From: CAVOGJ01 sp963700865
GTDB taxonomy: Bacteria > Planctomycetota > Planctomycetia > Pirellulales > Pirellulaceae
Reading direction: 5' to 3'
Assembly (NCBI GenBank): GCA_963700865.1
Contig: CAVOZC010000007.1
Location: 186,001 to 250,000, forward strand
DNA length: 64,000 nt
Below the pieces are notes generated by a model. That model did no database searches and was not told the DNA's origin. It was given only the letters and a program-made list of their open reading frames with translations. The position numbers were made by a program, and so were the translations under genes. Positions 45,196 through 54,368 of this stretch are shown here, piece after piece; position 1 is the first letter of the stretch; every line of letters starts with the position of its first letter.

Positions 45196-47389
45196 CTTCA
45201 CGATCCCGCGTAATGTCCAGCTTCATACAGGCGGTGGCACATTCGACGTCGACGCCGCCACCACGCTGACCGTCGCCAACCCGGTGACGGGAGTCGGCGG
45301 GTTGACGAAGGCCGGCCTGGGCACGCTCATCCTGCAAGGCAATAACAACTTCGGTGGGCCGATGAGCATCGTGTCGGGTCAATTACAGCTCGACACAAAT
45401 ATGACATTCGGGGGCCTGTCCGGAGATGGTGACATTGAACTGGGTCTGACGGAACTGACCGTCTATAGCCTGGGCGACGACGTTTTCGGAGGCGTCATTA
45501 GCGGAATCGGCGGCAAGCTGACCAAGGACGGGCCGGGCACACTGACGCTGACCGGTATCAATACCTACACGGGCGGTACGTGCATTCTGGAGGGGGTGCT
45601 GCGGATCAGCCAGACGGAAAATCTGGGAGCGGTAGGGAGTCTCGTAACATTTGATGGAGGCACGCTGAACACGACGGCCAGCTTAAACATGATTCGCGGC
45701 ATCGCCCTGAATGCGGGGAACGGCACAATCGATGTGGACGCCGCCACTCAGCTCGGAGCGTCCGGCAATATCACGGGCATTGGGGCACTCTCCAAGACCG
45801 GCGATGGTGTGCTTTCCCTGGTTGGCGGCTTCAGCAGTTACGAAGCGGGAACGAACATTCTCGGCGGTGAAGTCGAAATCAACAGCAACATCAATCTAGG
45901 CAATACGATTGGCCAGTTGACACTCGATCATGGTTCGTTGCACACCTCCGCCAACGTCAGTATGGCACGGCTCACGACCGTGGGAGCGGGCGGCGGGGCG
46001 TTTCGCACGGACGCTGCCACGACGCTCACGCATAGCGGGCCGATTGTTGGAAGTCCTGGAGCCGCGGGCGTCGCGAAGCGGGGCAGCGGCGACCTGCGCT
46101 GGCAGGGAGCCAACACGTTTTCCGGCGATATCTTTCTGGAAGAGGGGCGGCTGCAAGTCGACGCAAGTGGCCAATTGGGAAATAACGCCAATGTCTTACG
46201 GATGCGTGGTGGTACCCTTCACGCCTTGGCCACGATGGAAAACGCGCGCCAAATTCAACTGGAAACGGGAGTCGGCCTGAATACGATTGAAGTCACGGGC
46301 GGCTCAACGCTCATTCAATCGGGAGCCATCACGAATGGGCCCATGGGGCCGCCACTCACGCTGGCCAAATCCGGTGCGGGGGAACTCCTGCTGACGGCGG
46401 CCAACAGCTATTCGAGTCCCACTCAGATCCAGCAAGGCAGCCTGCGCCTGGAGGGCGCTGGCCAACTGCCCGATGTGACCGATGTCACGGTTGCCACCGG
46501 CGCGGTGTTCGACCTGAATAACGTTAGTGATGCCATTGACGCTTTGTCCGGGAGCGGGGATGTCATGTTGGGCACTGCGGCTCTAACGATCGGAGCCAAC
46601 GATGGTAGCGGCTCTTTTGACGGTGTCATCTCCGGGCCAGGATCGCTGGTCAAAATCGGTGCGGGAAAACAGACGCTTTCCACACGCATTGGCGCGATGG
46701 ATCAACCAATACCGAGCACGTACAGCGGTGGCACGCAGATTCAGGGCGGCATTTTGAATATCGAAGCGGATGGAAACTTGGGTGACCCGACCGGACCGTT
46801 GGGCTTCGACGATGGCGAGCTGGAAATTGAAGAACGCGGGGACGGTGGTGCGCTGAACACCACGCGTGTCGTGACATTAGGCCCCGGTGGCGGCACGATT
46901 GACACCATTGGCGATGCAGCGGCCAGCCTGAATGGATTGATTACCGGTCCTGGCTCGCTCACGAAAAAGGGCTTGGGCGTTATGACCCTCAACGTGGCCA
47001 ATGACTTCGGAGGCGACACGATCATTGATGGTGGTTTGATTCGTCTGCAGAATGCGGGTCAGCTACCCGACACGTCGCGTGTGGAAGTCAACGTGTCCAG
47101 CACGATGGCCGCGCAGCAAGGCTTTCATCTGAATGGCATCCATGACACGATTAACGGACTGGACGGCAATGGCGAGGTCGATCTCGGTACGGCGACTCTC
47201 ACGATTGGATTTGCGGATGGCGATGGACGTTTGGCGGCAAGATTCAAGGGACGGGGAGTGTGGCCAAGGCCGGGGCGGGCACCCAAGTGCTTTCTGGCAA
47301 CAACCTGTATGCGGGTGGAACCCATTTCCTGGGTGGCGTCTTGCAGGTTCCACTGGATAGCGCGCTGGGCGACACGGTGGCGGGCCTGA
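45167..47389 (+). CDS. Giant beta-strand repeat surface protein, part 3
   Basis: The third piece starts in frame at about 45182 (TANFTIPRN) and contains repeats such as GTLTLTGINTYTGGTCILEG, GAGELLLTAANSYSSPTQIQ and KQTLSTRIGAMDQPIPSTYS. The real frame ends at about 47230, where a missing T in the CGTTTGGCGG stretch shifts the reading. The joined sequence reads GFADGDGRFGGKIQGTGSVA. Codons beyond about 47230 in this frame are spurious. Confidence 0.82.
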   Translation: MAGRLTATANFTIPRNVQLHTGGGTFDVDAATTLTVANPVTGVGGLTKAGLGTLILQGNNNFGGPMSIVSGQLQLDTNMTFGGLSGDGDIELGLTELTVYSLGDDVFGGVISGIGGKLTKDGPGTLTLTGINTYTGGTCILEGVLRISQTENLGAVGSLVTFDGGTLNTTASLNMIRGIALNAGNGTIDVDAATQLGASGNITGIGALSKTGDGVLSLVGGFSSYEAGTNILGGEVEINSNINLGNTIGQLTLDHGSLHTSANVSMARLTTVGAGGGAFRTDAATTLTHSGPIVGSPGAAGVAKRGSGDLRWQGANTFSGDIFLEEGRLQVDASGQLGNNANVLRMRGGTLHALATMENARQIQLETGVGLNTIEVTGGSTLIQSGAITNGPMGPPLTLAKSGAGELLLTAANSYSSPTQIQQGSLRLEGAGQLPDVTDVTVATGAVFDLNNVSDAIDALSGSGDVMLGTAALTIGANDGSGSFDGVISGPGSLVKIGAGKQTLSTRIGAMDQPIPSTYSGGTQIQGGILNIEADGNLGDPTGPLGFDDGELEIEERGDGGALNTTRVVTLGPGGGTIDTIGDAAASLNGLITGPGSLTKKGLGVMTLNVANDFGGDTIIDGGLIRLQNAGQLPDTSRVEVNVSSTMAAQQGFHLNGIHDTINGLDGNGEVDLGTATLTIGFADGDGRLAARFKGRGVWPRPGRAPKCFLATTCMRVEPISWVASCRFHWIARWATRWRA

Positions 47390-49089
47390 CGTTTGACGGC
47401 GGAACCCTACGTACGACCGGTTCGTTCACGATGGCCCGACCGACCAGCCTGTCCGCCGGCAACGGTACGATTGATACCGCCGCCGGAACCTCGCTGACGC
47501 ACAACGGCGTCATTAACGGTGTGGGCAGTTTGTCCAAGGCAGGGGATGGCACGTTGGTTTTGGGTGCGAGTAACACCTACACCGGTGCCACGATGGTCAA
47601 TGGCGGGATATTGCAACTGGCGAATGTTGAACGGCTGGACAATGTGACCGACGTCACGGTAGCCGCGGGCGCCACCTTGGATTTGAACAACTTCAACGAA
47701 ACGATCGATGGGCTATCAGGCTCGGGCTCGGTGACGTTGGGTTCGGCGTCCTTGGTGCTCGGCATCAACAACGGTTCGGGCAACTTCAGCGGCGTGATCA
47801 GTGGCGGCGGAGACGTGCTCAAGGAAGGAAGCGGTGTCCAAACGCTGAGCGGTCAAAACTCCTACGCCGGTGCGACGTTTGTCGATCGTGGCGAGTTGGT
47901 CCTGAACGGTGGGGGACGCATTGATCAATCCACCACGGTCGTTGGATTCAATATTGGCTCCAACGGCGTGGCGACCGTCGAGGGCGCGGCTACGACTTGG
48001 GACTTGAGTGGCAACCTGCTGATTGGTCTCGACGGCATGGCCAGGGTGAACATTCGCGACGCAGCCGTGATGACCGTGGAGGGGGATGTCCGCATCGGAA
48101 GCAATAATCAGGGTTCTGCCAGTGCGGGAACGTTGAGCCTGGATGGTGGAACGCTCGACAATTCCGTGGGAAATGGCGTCGACGTTATCAACGGAACGTT
48201 GCAAGGGCAGGGAACCATCCTGGGCAATGTCGACAATTTTGGCAGACTGGCACCCGGCAACTCGGCCGGCATTCTGGACGTGACCGGCAACGTTGTGCAG
48301 TCGGGTCCCGCCACATTGGCCATCGAAATCGGCGGCCGGGACAATTCGGACCCACTGCATCCACAATACGATCTGCTGGACGTGACGGGCAATCTGGCGC
48401 TCGATGGACAGCTCGAACTCTCCCTGCTGGCTGGCTTTACGCCGCTGCCAGGCGATACGTTCACGGTTGGCGAGGCGACGCTGCTGGTCGGCAGTTTCAC
48501 GAATGTTGCCAATGGCAGTCGTCTCAATCTATCCAGCGGAGGGACGGGATCCTTCCAGGTGCATTATGGCCCTGGTAGCCCCTTTGGTGCCAATCAACTG
48601 GTGCTCAGTGATTTTCAGGGCACAGGATCACTGCTGGGCGACTTCGACGGCAACGGACTGTATGAATGTGAGGACATCGACCAACTGGTGGTGGCGATTG
48701 CCGCTGGTTCCCATCCGATCGCGTTTGACTTGACGGGTGACGGCCAGGTGGACCTGGCCGACCAAGACGCGTGGCTGGCACAAGCAGGCTCGGTCAACAA
48801 TCCGTCGGGCGGTGCCTACCTGCTAGGAGATGCCAACCTGGATGGCGTCGTCGACGTATCGGACTTCAACATTTGGAACAGCACGAAGTTTTCGAATGTT
48901 GCTGGTTGGTGCAGCGGCGACTTCAATGCGGATGGATTTAGCGACGTATCGGACTTTAACATCTGGAATGGCAACAAGTTCCAAGCATCGAGCCGCCCGT
49001 CCGCCGTGCCGGAACCGGCGTCGACCGCGATGGCGCTGCTGATGGTCGCCAGTTTGCTTGTCCGACGGCGACGGGGGTGGTTGATTTAG
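47260..49089 (+). CDS. Giant beta-strand repeat surface protein, part 4 (C-terminus)
   Basis: The final piece has the last beta-strand repeats, then an autotransporter-like segment (ILGNVDNFGRLAPGNSAGIL, VVQSGPATLAIEIGG), two sets of dockerin-like calcium loops (GDFDGNGLYECEDIDQ, DLTGDGQVDLADQDAW; GDANLDGVVDVSDFNIWN, GDFNADGFSDVSDFNIWN) and a PEP-CTERM end (VPEPASTAMALLMVASLLVRRRR). The full protein would have about 2,800 residues. The combination suggests a surface-anchored fibre with Ca2+-binding elements near the cell. No outer-membrane translocator barrel domain is visible, so it is not a classical autotransporter. Confidence 0.85.
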   Translation: MAKAGAGTQVLSGNNLYAGGTHFLGGVLQVPLDSALGDTVAGLTFDGGTLRTTGSFTMARPTSLSAGNGTIDTAAGTSLTHNGVINGVGSLSKAGDGTLVLGASNTYTGATMVNGGILQLANVERLDNVTDVTVAAGATLDLNNFNETIDGLSGSGSVTLGSASLVLGINNGSGNFSGVISGGGDVLKEGSGVQTLSGQNSYAGATFVDRGELVLNGGGRIDQSTTVVGFNIGSNGVATVEGAATTWDLSGNLLIGLDGMARVNIRDAAVMTVEGDVRIGSNNQGSASAGTLSLDGGTLDNSVGNGVDVINGTLQGQGTILGNVDNFGRLAPGNSAGILDVTGNVVQSGPATLAIEIGGRDNSDPLHPQYDLLDVTGNLALDGQLELSLLAGFTPLPGDTFTVGEATLLVGSFTNVANGSRLNLSSGGTGSFQVHYGPGSPFGANQLVLSDFQGTGSLLGDFDGNGLYECEDIDQLVVAIAAGSHPIAFDLTGDGQVDLADQDAWLAQAGSVNNPSGGAYLLGDANLDGVVDVSDFNIWNSTKFSNVAGWCSGDFNADGFSDVSDFNIWNGNKFQASSRPSAVPEPASTAMALLMVASLLVRRRRGWLI

Positions 49090-49241
49090 TTGCCGCCACG
49101 GTGACTCGCCCGCATTTCTCACCAGCTCATGAAATCCAAGCCGCTCATGGCTGCGGAGATACTTTTCGATGCGGGCGTGCGGTGTGTCACGGCTGAACGT
49201 CCTAACGGCGTTGGGCCTGCAACGAAGCACCCACCTCGTTT

Positions 49242-49385
49242 AACCGTTAGCCGCAGGCGTACGTATTTGTTGGCGCTGCGAGTGCTTCCCGCCGTTGCGA
49301 GTGCTTCCGCCGTTGCGAGTGCTTCCGCCGTTGCGAGTGCTTCCGCCGTTGCGAGTGCGTCCGCGTACGCCTGCGGCTAACGGTT
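49242..49385. repeat. 22-bp inverted repeat enclosing 18-bp tandem repeats
   Basis: A perfect 22-bp inverted repeat, AACCGTTAGCCGCAGGCGTA+CG at 49242-49263 and its complement at 49364-49385, encloses about five copies of GCGAGTGCTTCCGCCGTT (18 bp, 49278-49362, first and last imperfect). The arms contain GTTAGCC on the left and GGCTAAC on the right. The structure resembles a small non-autonomous element or a hypervariable hairpin. It follows the stop of the giant protein gene by 152 bp. Confidence 0.85.
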
Positions 49386-49558
49386 CAACGAGCTTTTCGG
49401 TGCGGCACGGCTGGCCGTATCTCCGGCCGCCACCGACGTCGCCTGCATCGGGTCGCCCACCCCGCCCACCCCAAGGCTCCGTCGAGCCGCAACTTGATCC
49501 GATCTGGATGTTGATCGCCGGCGTCCCGCCAAATCGAAAGTCGCGTGAGAAAGGCGGG

Positions 49559-49684
49559 CTAGGTGGCGTGCTCGACAGGTAAACCGTAGAATCCCGCGCC
49601 ACACTGGTCCCAGGTGTCGGGCAGGCGGTCGTCCCAGGCGGTTGCAAAGGTTCGGGCCGGGGAAACCCAGGTGGAACTCGTCAT
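49559..49684 (-). CDS. Possible 41-aa Trp-rich small protein
   Basis: A short minus-strand frame reads MTSSTWVSPARTFATAWDDR then LPDTWDQCGAGFYGLPVEHA and T. GGAG lies about 6 nt before the ATG. The composition (three Trp, non-repetitive) looks like a protein, but there is no recognised family, so it is a tentative call. Confidence 0.35.
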   Translation of the reverse strand: MTSSTWVSPARTFATAWDDRLPDTWDQCGAGFYGLPVEHAT

Positions 49685-49849
49685 CGTCTCCGCCACCCGA
49701 CGGGTGGTAAGCGAATAAAAGTAGGCAGTCGCGCGACGCAGCAGATGCCCCTGTTTATTTTATTCGGCAGAGAGTGGCCATGTCGAGACAAACCATTTCC
49801 ATAAATACGCCACACGACCATCCACCACTTCGATTCGCCTCGGCCGCGT

Positions 49850-50530
49850 ATGGCAGTTTCCCGGTATTCGAAATCGCGTGGGCATCGCACGCCCGGGCTG
49901 ATTCGATTAACATCAACCATCCCGTCGGGCAGTCGTGCGGACCCGAGATGACGGCCCTTTTCAGCAAGTCCACTGCTCGAAACCGGCCCGCTTTCCTCAC
50001 TTGGCTAAGCCGTCCGGCAGGTCCCTCGGCCCGCCCTGGATTTCCATCATGCCACGCCCTCTGTGCACAATCTATCCGGTCCGCTGGCTTGACTCGGCGG
50101 CGACACCGCCGCCTGATCGCGGCGTTTCATTAGGGCAACTGCCCAGGGGGTTTTCAATGTTCACGATGTTCGCTGGTCCGGCCAGACGATGCCGGAAGAT
50201 GACGGTCGTCTCCCGCAGGGTAAATTTCATGATCGCCGCTCGGTTCGCCCCGGCCGACGCTGGTCAGAAGTGGAGCAGCCGAATTCGCCTGGGCATCGCA
50301 CGTGACGGCTGATTTGATTAACATTAGCGGTCGCCCCTCCCTGGGCAGTTGTGCGGATATGACAAGGAAGGCTTTCTTGACGCAGGGCCGCTGCTTGAAC
50401 TCGGCCAGATTCCCTCATTTGGCGAGCCGTCCGACGGATCACGCCGTCGCCGCGGATCCCTACCATGCCACGCCCCCTGCCCAACATCTGTCCGGTTCGC
50501 TGGCCCGAGTCGGCCGCAACACCGCCGGCT
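49850..50530 (+). repeat. Diverged tandem duplication of the Sua5 leader and start
   Basis: The stretch about 49850-50110 and the stretch about 50265-50530 share GGGCATCGCACG, GCTGATT.GATTAACAT, GGGCAGT.GTGCGGA and finally ATCATGCCACGCCCTCTG against ACCATGCCACGCCCCCTG. The second copy is the real start of the Sua5-type gene. The first would encode MPRPLCTIYPVRWLDSAATP and then loses similarity, so it is a decoy remnant about 415 bp upstream. Confidence 0.72.
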
Positions 50531-51523
50531 GACACCGAACGGGCCCTCGATCAGGCGGCACGAGTGCTCCATGCTGGGGGGCTGGTCGCGATTCCGACGG
50601 AGACAGTCTACGGGCTGGCGGCGATTGCTACCGATCCGATCGCGGTGAAAAAGATTTTCGAAGTCAAGGGGCGTCCGCAAAGCAATCCACTCATCGTCCA
50701 CGTTGCCGACACGGAAATGGCCCGAGCGCTGGCCTCCGATTGGCCCGACGCGGCTGAGTCGATCGCCACCGCCCTGTGGCCAGGGCCGGTGACCATCGTC
50801 GTATCCCGCAGCCCGCGGATTCCCAACGAGGTGACGGCGGGAGGCGATACGGTGGGCCTGCGCTGTCCCGCTGATCGTCTGACGCGGCGGTTGATCAAGA
50901 AAGTCGGCCAGCCGCTGGCGGCTCCCAGTGCCAACCGGTCGCTGGCGGTATCGCCCACGACCGCGGCCCATGTGTGGGAAGGTCTCGGCAACCAGGTCGA
51001 TCTGATTCTTGACGGCGGCCCTTGTCAGCGAGGCATCGAGTCGACCGTCGTCGATTGCACGGTCGAGCCCGTACAGATCTTGCGGCCGGGGCCAATCGAT
51101 GGCGCACAGTTGGAGGAAGTGCTTGGTCGACCGGTGGCACGTACGTCACAAGCCCCCTCCGCTGTGGCAGCGCGTTCGCCGGGACAACTTGCCCGCCACT
51201 ATGCACCTCAGACGCCACTGGAACTCTCGCTTCGATCGTCGGAAAGAGTTGAACAACTACTGCGAGACGGCAAGCGGGTGGGCTGGCTCAGGCTGGCCGC
51301 TACGCCGGCGATACGACGGCCGGCCAGCGCAGGGGAACTTGTTGAAGTGCCGATGCCGACGGCTGCGGAAGCCTATGCCGCGCGGCTGTATGCAACGCTG
51401 CATGAGTTAGACAAACAATCATTGGCGCTGATCATCGTTGACATGCCGCCAGAAACCGTCGAGTGGCAAGCCGTTCGCGACCGTCTCTCGCGGGCCGCTG
51501 CGACGGCAGCGGCCCCTCAATAG
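50465..51523 (+). CDS. L-threonylcarbamoyladenylate synthase (Sua5 type)
   Basis: The 352-aa product has the full YrdC domain (GGLVAIPTETVYGLAAIATD, KIFEVKGRPQSNPLIVHV, LWPGPVTIV, VGLRCPADRLTRRLI, PLAAPSANRS) followed by a Sua5-type C-terminal domain after the linker SPGQLARHYAPQTPLEL. It makes threonylcarbamoyl-AMP, used for t6A37 on ANN-decoding tRNAs. The end overlaps the cydB end by 7 bp; the two genes converge. The ATG at 50465 gives the normal N-terminus. Confidence 0.93.
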   Translation: MPRPLPNICPVRWPESAATPPADTERALDQAARVLHAGGLVAIPTETVYGLAAIATDPIAVKKIFEVKGRPQSNPLIVHVADTEMARALASDWPDAAESIATALWPGPVTIVVSRSPRIPNEVTAGGDTVGLRCPADRLTRRLIKKVGQPLAAPSANRSLAVSPTTAAHVWEGLGNQVDLILDGGPCQRGIESTVVDCTVEPVQILRPGPIDGAQLEEVLGRPVARTSQAPSAVAARSPGQLARHYAPQTPLELSLRSSERVEQLLRDGKRVGWLRLAATPAIRRPASAGELVEVPMPTAAEAYAARLYATLHELDKQSLALIIVDMPPETVEWQAVRDRLSRAAATAAAPQ

Positions 51524-52546
51524 CTGTTGGGATCCAACTGGACCTTGCCGCGAAAGATCCAGTAAACCACCACCGTGTAGCTCAAGACAAATGGAATGCC
51601 CACGATGGCGATAATCAACATGGTCGTCAGCGTCTGTTGGCTACTGCGGGCGTTGTTGAGCGTCACCGTGTAATCGGGATCGAGCGTTGACAGCACGAAA
51701 TTCGGGTAGACCGCGACGCTGAAGAGCGAGGCCAGCGCGAGAATCACCATGGATGACGTAAAGAACGCATATCCTGGTCGGCCCAGGTACATGGCTCGCG
51801 GAATATTCAGCACCGCCAGCGCATTCAAGGCCGGTACCACCCATAGCCACGGGTGAGCTTTCAGATTCGCGGTGGCGTGAGGCACGTGCCACCAGGTCGC
51901 CATGGTCACCAGGACGTACAGGCTGGCAAATGCGAAGAACAAGGGGGTGATGCTTTTCCGCACACGAGCCTGGAGCTCATCTTCTGTTTTGAGATAAAGA
52001 TAAATGGCGCCGTGCAACGCAAAGAGCGCGATCGACGAGGCTCCCCACGAGCAACGGGTACCAGTAAAACTGATCCCGCAATGTGCCTTCGTACTTGTAG
52101 AAGGGTCCCAATTTTAATCCAGCCATGATGTTGCCGGCCGCGATCCCCAGGATGGCCGCCGCACTGAGAGACGACAGAAAGAACCCCATGTCCCACAAGC
52201 GTCGCCAGGCTGCGGAATGCACCTTCGAGCGAAATTCCAGACTGACGGCCCGCCCGATGAGACACGTGAGCAGCAGAAAGAGTCCTTCGTACAGGCTGCT
52301 TAGCGTCGTTGCGTAGGCCACGGGAAAGGCCGCGAAGAGAGCGCCACCGAAGGTGACGAGCCACACTTCGTTGCCGTCCCACAGCGGCCCGATCGAATTC
52401 ATCACCAGCCGCCGCTCACGATCGTCGCGAGCGATAAAGGGATGCAGAATGCCTACGCCAAGGTCGAAACCGTCGAGGATCGTGTATCCGCTTAACAGGA
52501 CGCCCAGCAGCACGTACCAGATGAAAGTTAATGCATCGTAACTCAT
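51517..52546 (-). CDS. cydB: Cytochrome bd oxidase subunit II (frame broken near 52040)
   Basis: The N-terminal piece (from 52546) reads MSYDALTFIWYVLLGVLLSG YTILDGFDLGVG and has GPLWDGNEVWLVTFGGALFAAFP, all typical of CydB. The C-terminal half, from IALFALHGAIYLYLKTEDEL to NSY at 51517, is in another frame. One extra base near 52035-52045 explains the change, and the joined protein would have about 342 residues, the normal length. CydB pairs with CydA to form the quinol oxidase. The start overlaps the cydA stop by 4 bp (ATGA). A base error is more likely than a pseudogene. Confidence 0.88.
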
Positions 52547-54015
52547 CGCGCATCATCCTCCATCATCGGACCGCCATAGGATGACCCGCCTCGCCCGATC
52601 GCCTGGGAGAGTGAGCCTTTCTCTCGTTTGCGCTTGTAATCCGCCAGTTGGTCGGGCGATTCAGGCCCGTGTTGAATCTTGTAATTCAGGACAAAGATCC
52701 AGAGGGCAAACAGCAGGCCGTAAATGAGACCAAAGAGGACGATGGAGCTGAGTACCTGCTCCGCCGTTACCGACTCGCTCAAGCCGTCCTCAGTGCGTAG
52801 CCCCATCATCGGAACGCCCGCTTGGACCGATGGATGGACGATCCACGGTTGTCGTCCCACCTCCGCCGTAATCCAGCCCGCCTGATTGGCGGTCATTGCG
52901 GCCAGCGGCATCAAGACCAACGCCCACAGCAGCCGACGTTGTTTCTCAAGGCGCTGGCGGTACCAGGACCAGCAAGCGAGTGCCGCAATCCCAATCATCA
53001 GGCTTCCCAGCCCGACCATCAGATGGAAGGTTTGGAAAGGCAGCCAGATCGGCGGCCTGTTTTCAGGCGGAATTTGATCCAGTCCTGGTACCGGCCGGAA
53101 CGGATCGTTGTAAACCATCAAGCTGAGGAGATAGGGGATGCGGAGGCCATAGCGTACGGTTTTTTGTTGTGCATCCGGCCAGCCGAACACGTATAACCCG
53201 GTCGGCCCCTTGCCCGACTCAAAGAGGGCTTCCATCGCCGCCAGTTTGGCGGGCTGGGTCACCACCAGTTTCTTCGCCGAAGCGTGGCCCGTGATGGCCG
53301 AAAGCAACGTGAAGAGCAGGGCAGTGGGTAGCGCGATGGAGAGGCAACGCTTTGCGACTTCCTGGTGTCGGTACTTTAACAAGTAGTAAGCGCTGACCGA
53401 TGCCACGAAAAAAGCGCCTAGGACAAAGGCCCCCATGAGCGTGTGCGACAAACGATCCACCGACGAGGGATTGAAAACCATTGCCCAGAAATCGGTGACT
53501 TCCGCCCGTGGCATGAGCGTGCCCTGCACGTCGTGCCACACGATGTGATATCCGGCGGGCGTCTGCTGCCAACTGTTGGCCACCACAATCCAGACCGCAC
53601 TGAACACCGATCCCAAAAAGACCATGGCCGTGCTCAGCAGGTGCATGCGAGAACTGACTCGGTCCCAACCAAACACGAGTACCGCCAGGAAGCCACTTTC
53701 CAGGAAAAAAGCGAAGATGCCCTCGGCCGCCAGGGCGGATCCAAAGACATCACCCACGAAACGGGAATAGGCGGCCCAGTTCGTGCCGAATTCAAACTCC
53801 ATCACAATTCCCGTGGCAACGCCCAGGGCGAAGTTCACGGCGAATACGCGCGTCCAGAAGCGGGCGGCCGCCTCCCAAGCCAAATGGCCCGTGCGGACGA
53901 AAGCAAGTTCGCATAGAAACAGCTGCAGCCCCAAGCCGATCGAAAGAGGCGGGAAGAGGTAGTGGAACATGATGGTTCCCGCAAACTGAAGCCTGCTCAG
54001 GATTTCAACGTCCAT
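52543..54015 (-). CDS. cydA: Cytochrome bd-type quinol oxidase subunit I
   Basis: The 490-aa product is CydA. Candidate heme ligands are His-18 (MFHYLFPP), the His in SSVDRLSHTLMGAF and the Met in TFHLMVGLG. The quinol loop after GHASAKKLVVTQPAKLAAME is short and lacks the GDESG-type sequence of E. coli CydA, placing it nearer the short-loop or cyanide-insensitive type. GWITAEVGRQPW is conserved. With CydB it oxidises quinol and reduces O2 at high affinity without pumping protons; menaquinol from the futalosine pathway is a plausible donor. Confidence 0.94.
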   Translation of the reverse strand: MDVEILSRLQFAGTIMFHYLFPPLSIGLGLQLFLCELAFVRTGHLAWEAAARFWTRVFAVNFALGVATGIVMEFEFGTNWAAYSRFVGDVFGSALAAEGIFAFFLESGFLAVLVFGWDRVSSRMHLLSTAMVFLGSVFSAVWIVVANSWQQTPAGYHIVWHDVQGTLMPRAEVTDFWAMVFNPSSVDRLSHTLMGAFVLGAFFVASVSAYYLLKYRHQEVAKRCLSIALPTALLFTLLSAITGHASAKKLVVTQPAKLAAMEALFESGKGPTGLYVFGWPDAQQKTVRYGLRIPYLLSLMVYNDPFRPVPGLDQIPPENRPPIWLPFQTFHLMVGLGSLMIGIAALACWSWYRQRLEKQRRLLWALVLMPLAAMTANQAGWITAEVGRQPWIVHPSVQAGVPMMGLRTEDGLSESVTAEQVLSSIVLFGLIYGLLFALWIFVLNYKIQHGPESPDQLADYKRKREKGSLSQAIGRGGSSYGGPMMEDDAR

Positions 54016-54368
54016 GCGCGATCATTGCCTTGCGTTGGTGGAGGGGTGGAAGATCTCGACGGTCGAGAGCGGCGGCTGGGCGCGTCACTTCTCGTCCAAC
54101 CGGCGCGGATTCGCCGCAGGCTTCTTCCATGGTTGTAACGAGTGGACCCGCGATTCGCACCTGTAGCGCTCATCGGCCCCGGCGATTTCTGGCGCAGATG
54201 TCGAAAATGACGGCCGGATCACTCGTGCCGAATACTCAGCCTGACGTCATTGGCTGACGGTGAGCCTGGAAAACGCTTGCGTCCACAAGAAATCGATGCC
54301 GCATCAAGCGGACCCTCGACATATGCTTTCAGAGTGACCAAGTTCCGTCCTGGACAGCGGGCAATCCA
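54016..54368. other. Intergenic region between cydA and metallopeptidase
   Basis: The region must contain the divergent promoters of cydAB (minus) and the metallopeptidase (plus). I see no clear sigma-70 boxes, repeats or small gene. Confidence 0.35.

Larger units (their letters stand above)
49090..50464. other. Repeat-rich region between the giant gene and Sua5 gene
   Basis: The region holds the inverted-repeat/tandem-repeat element at 49242-49385, a possible 41-codon minus-strand gene at 49559-49684, and an old tandem duplication of the Sua5 leader (about 49850-50110 against 50265-50530). No larger gene is supported; longer open frames follow the duplicated leader and the repeats. Confidence 0.55.

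Noticed and set aside
43237..47389. Giant repeat protein as four separate genes
   Set aside because: The inner pieces lack signal peptides and ribosome-binding sites, and each boundary is healed by one base within a continuing repeat pattern, so one gene is favoured.
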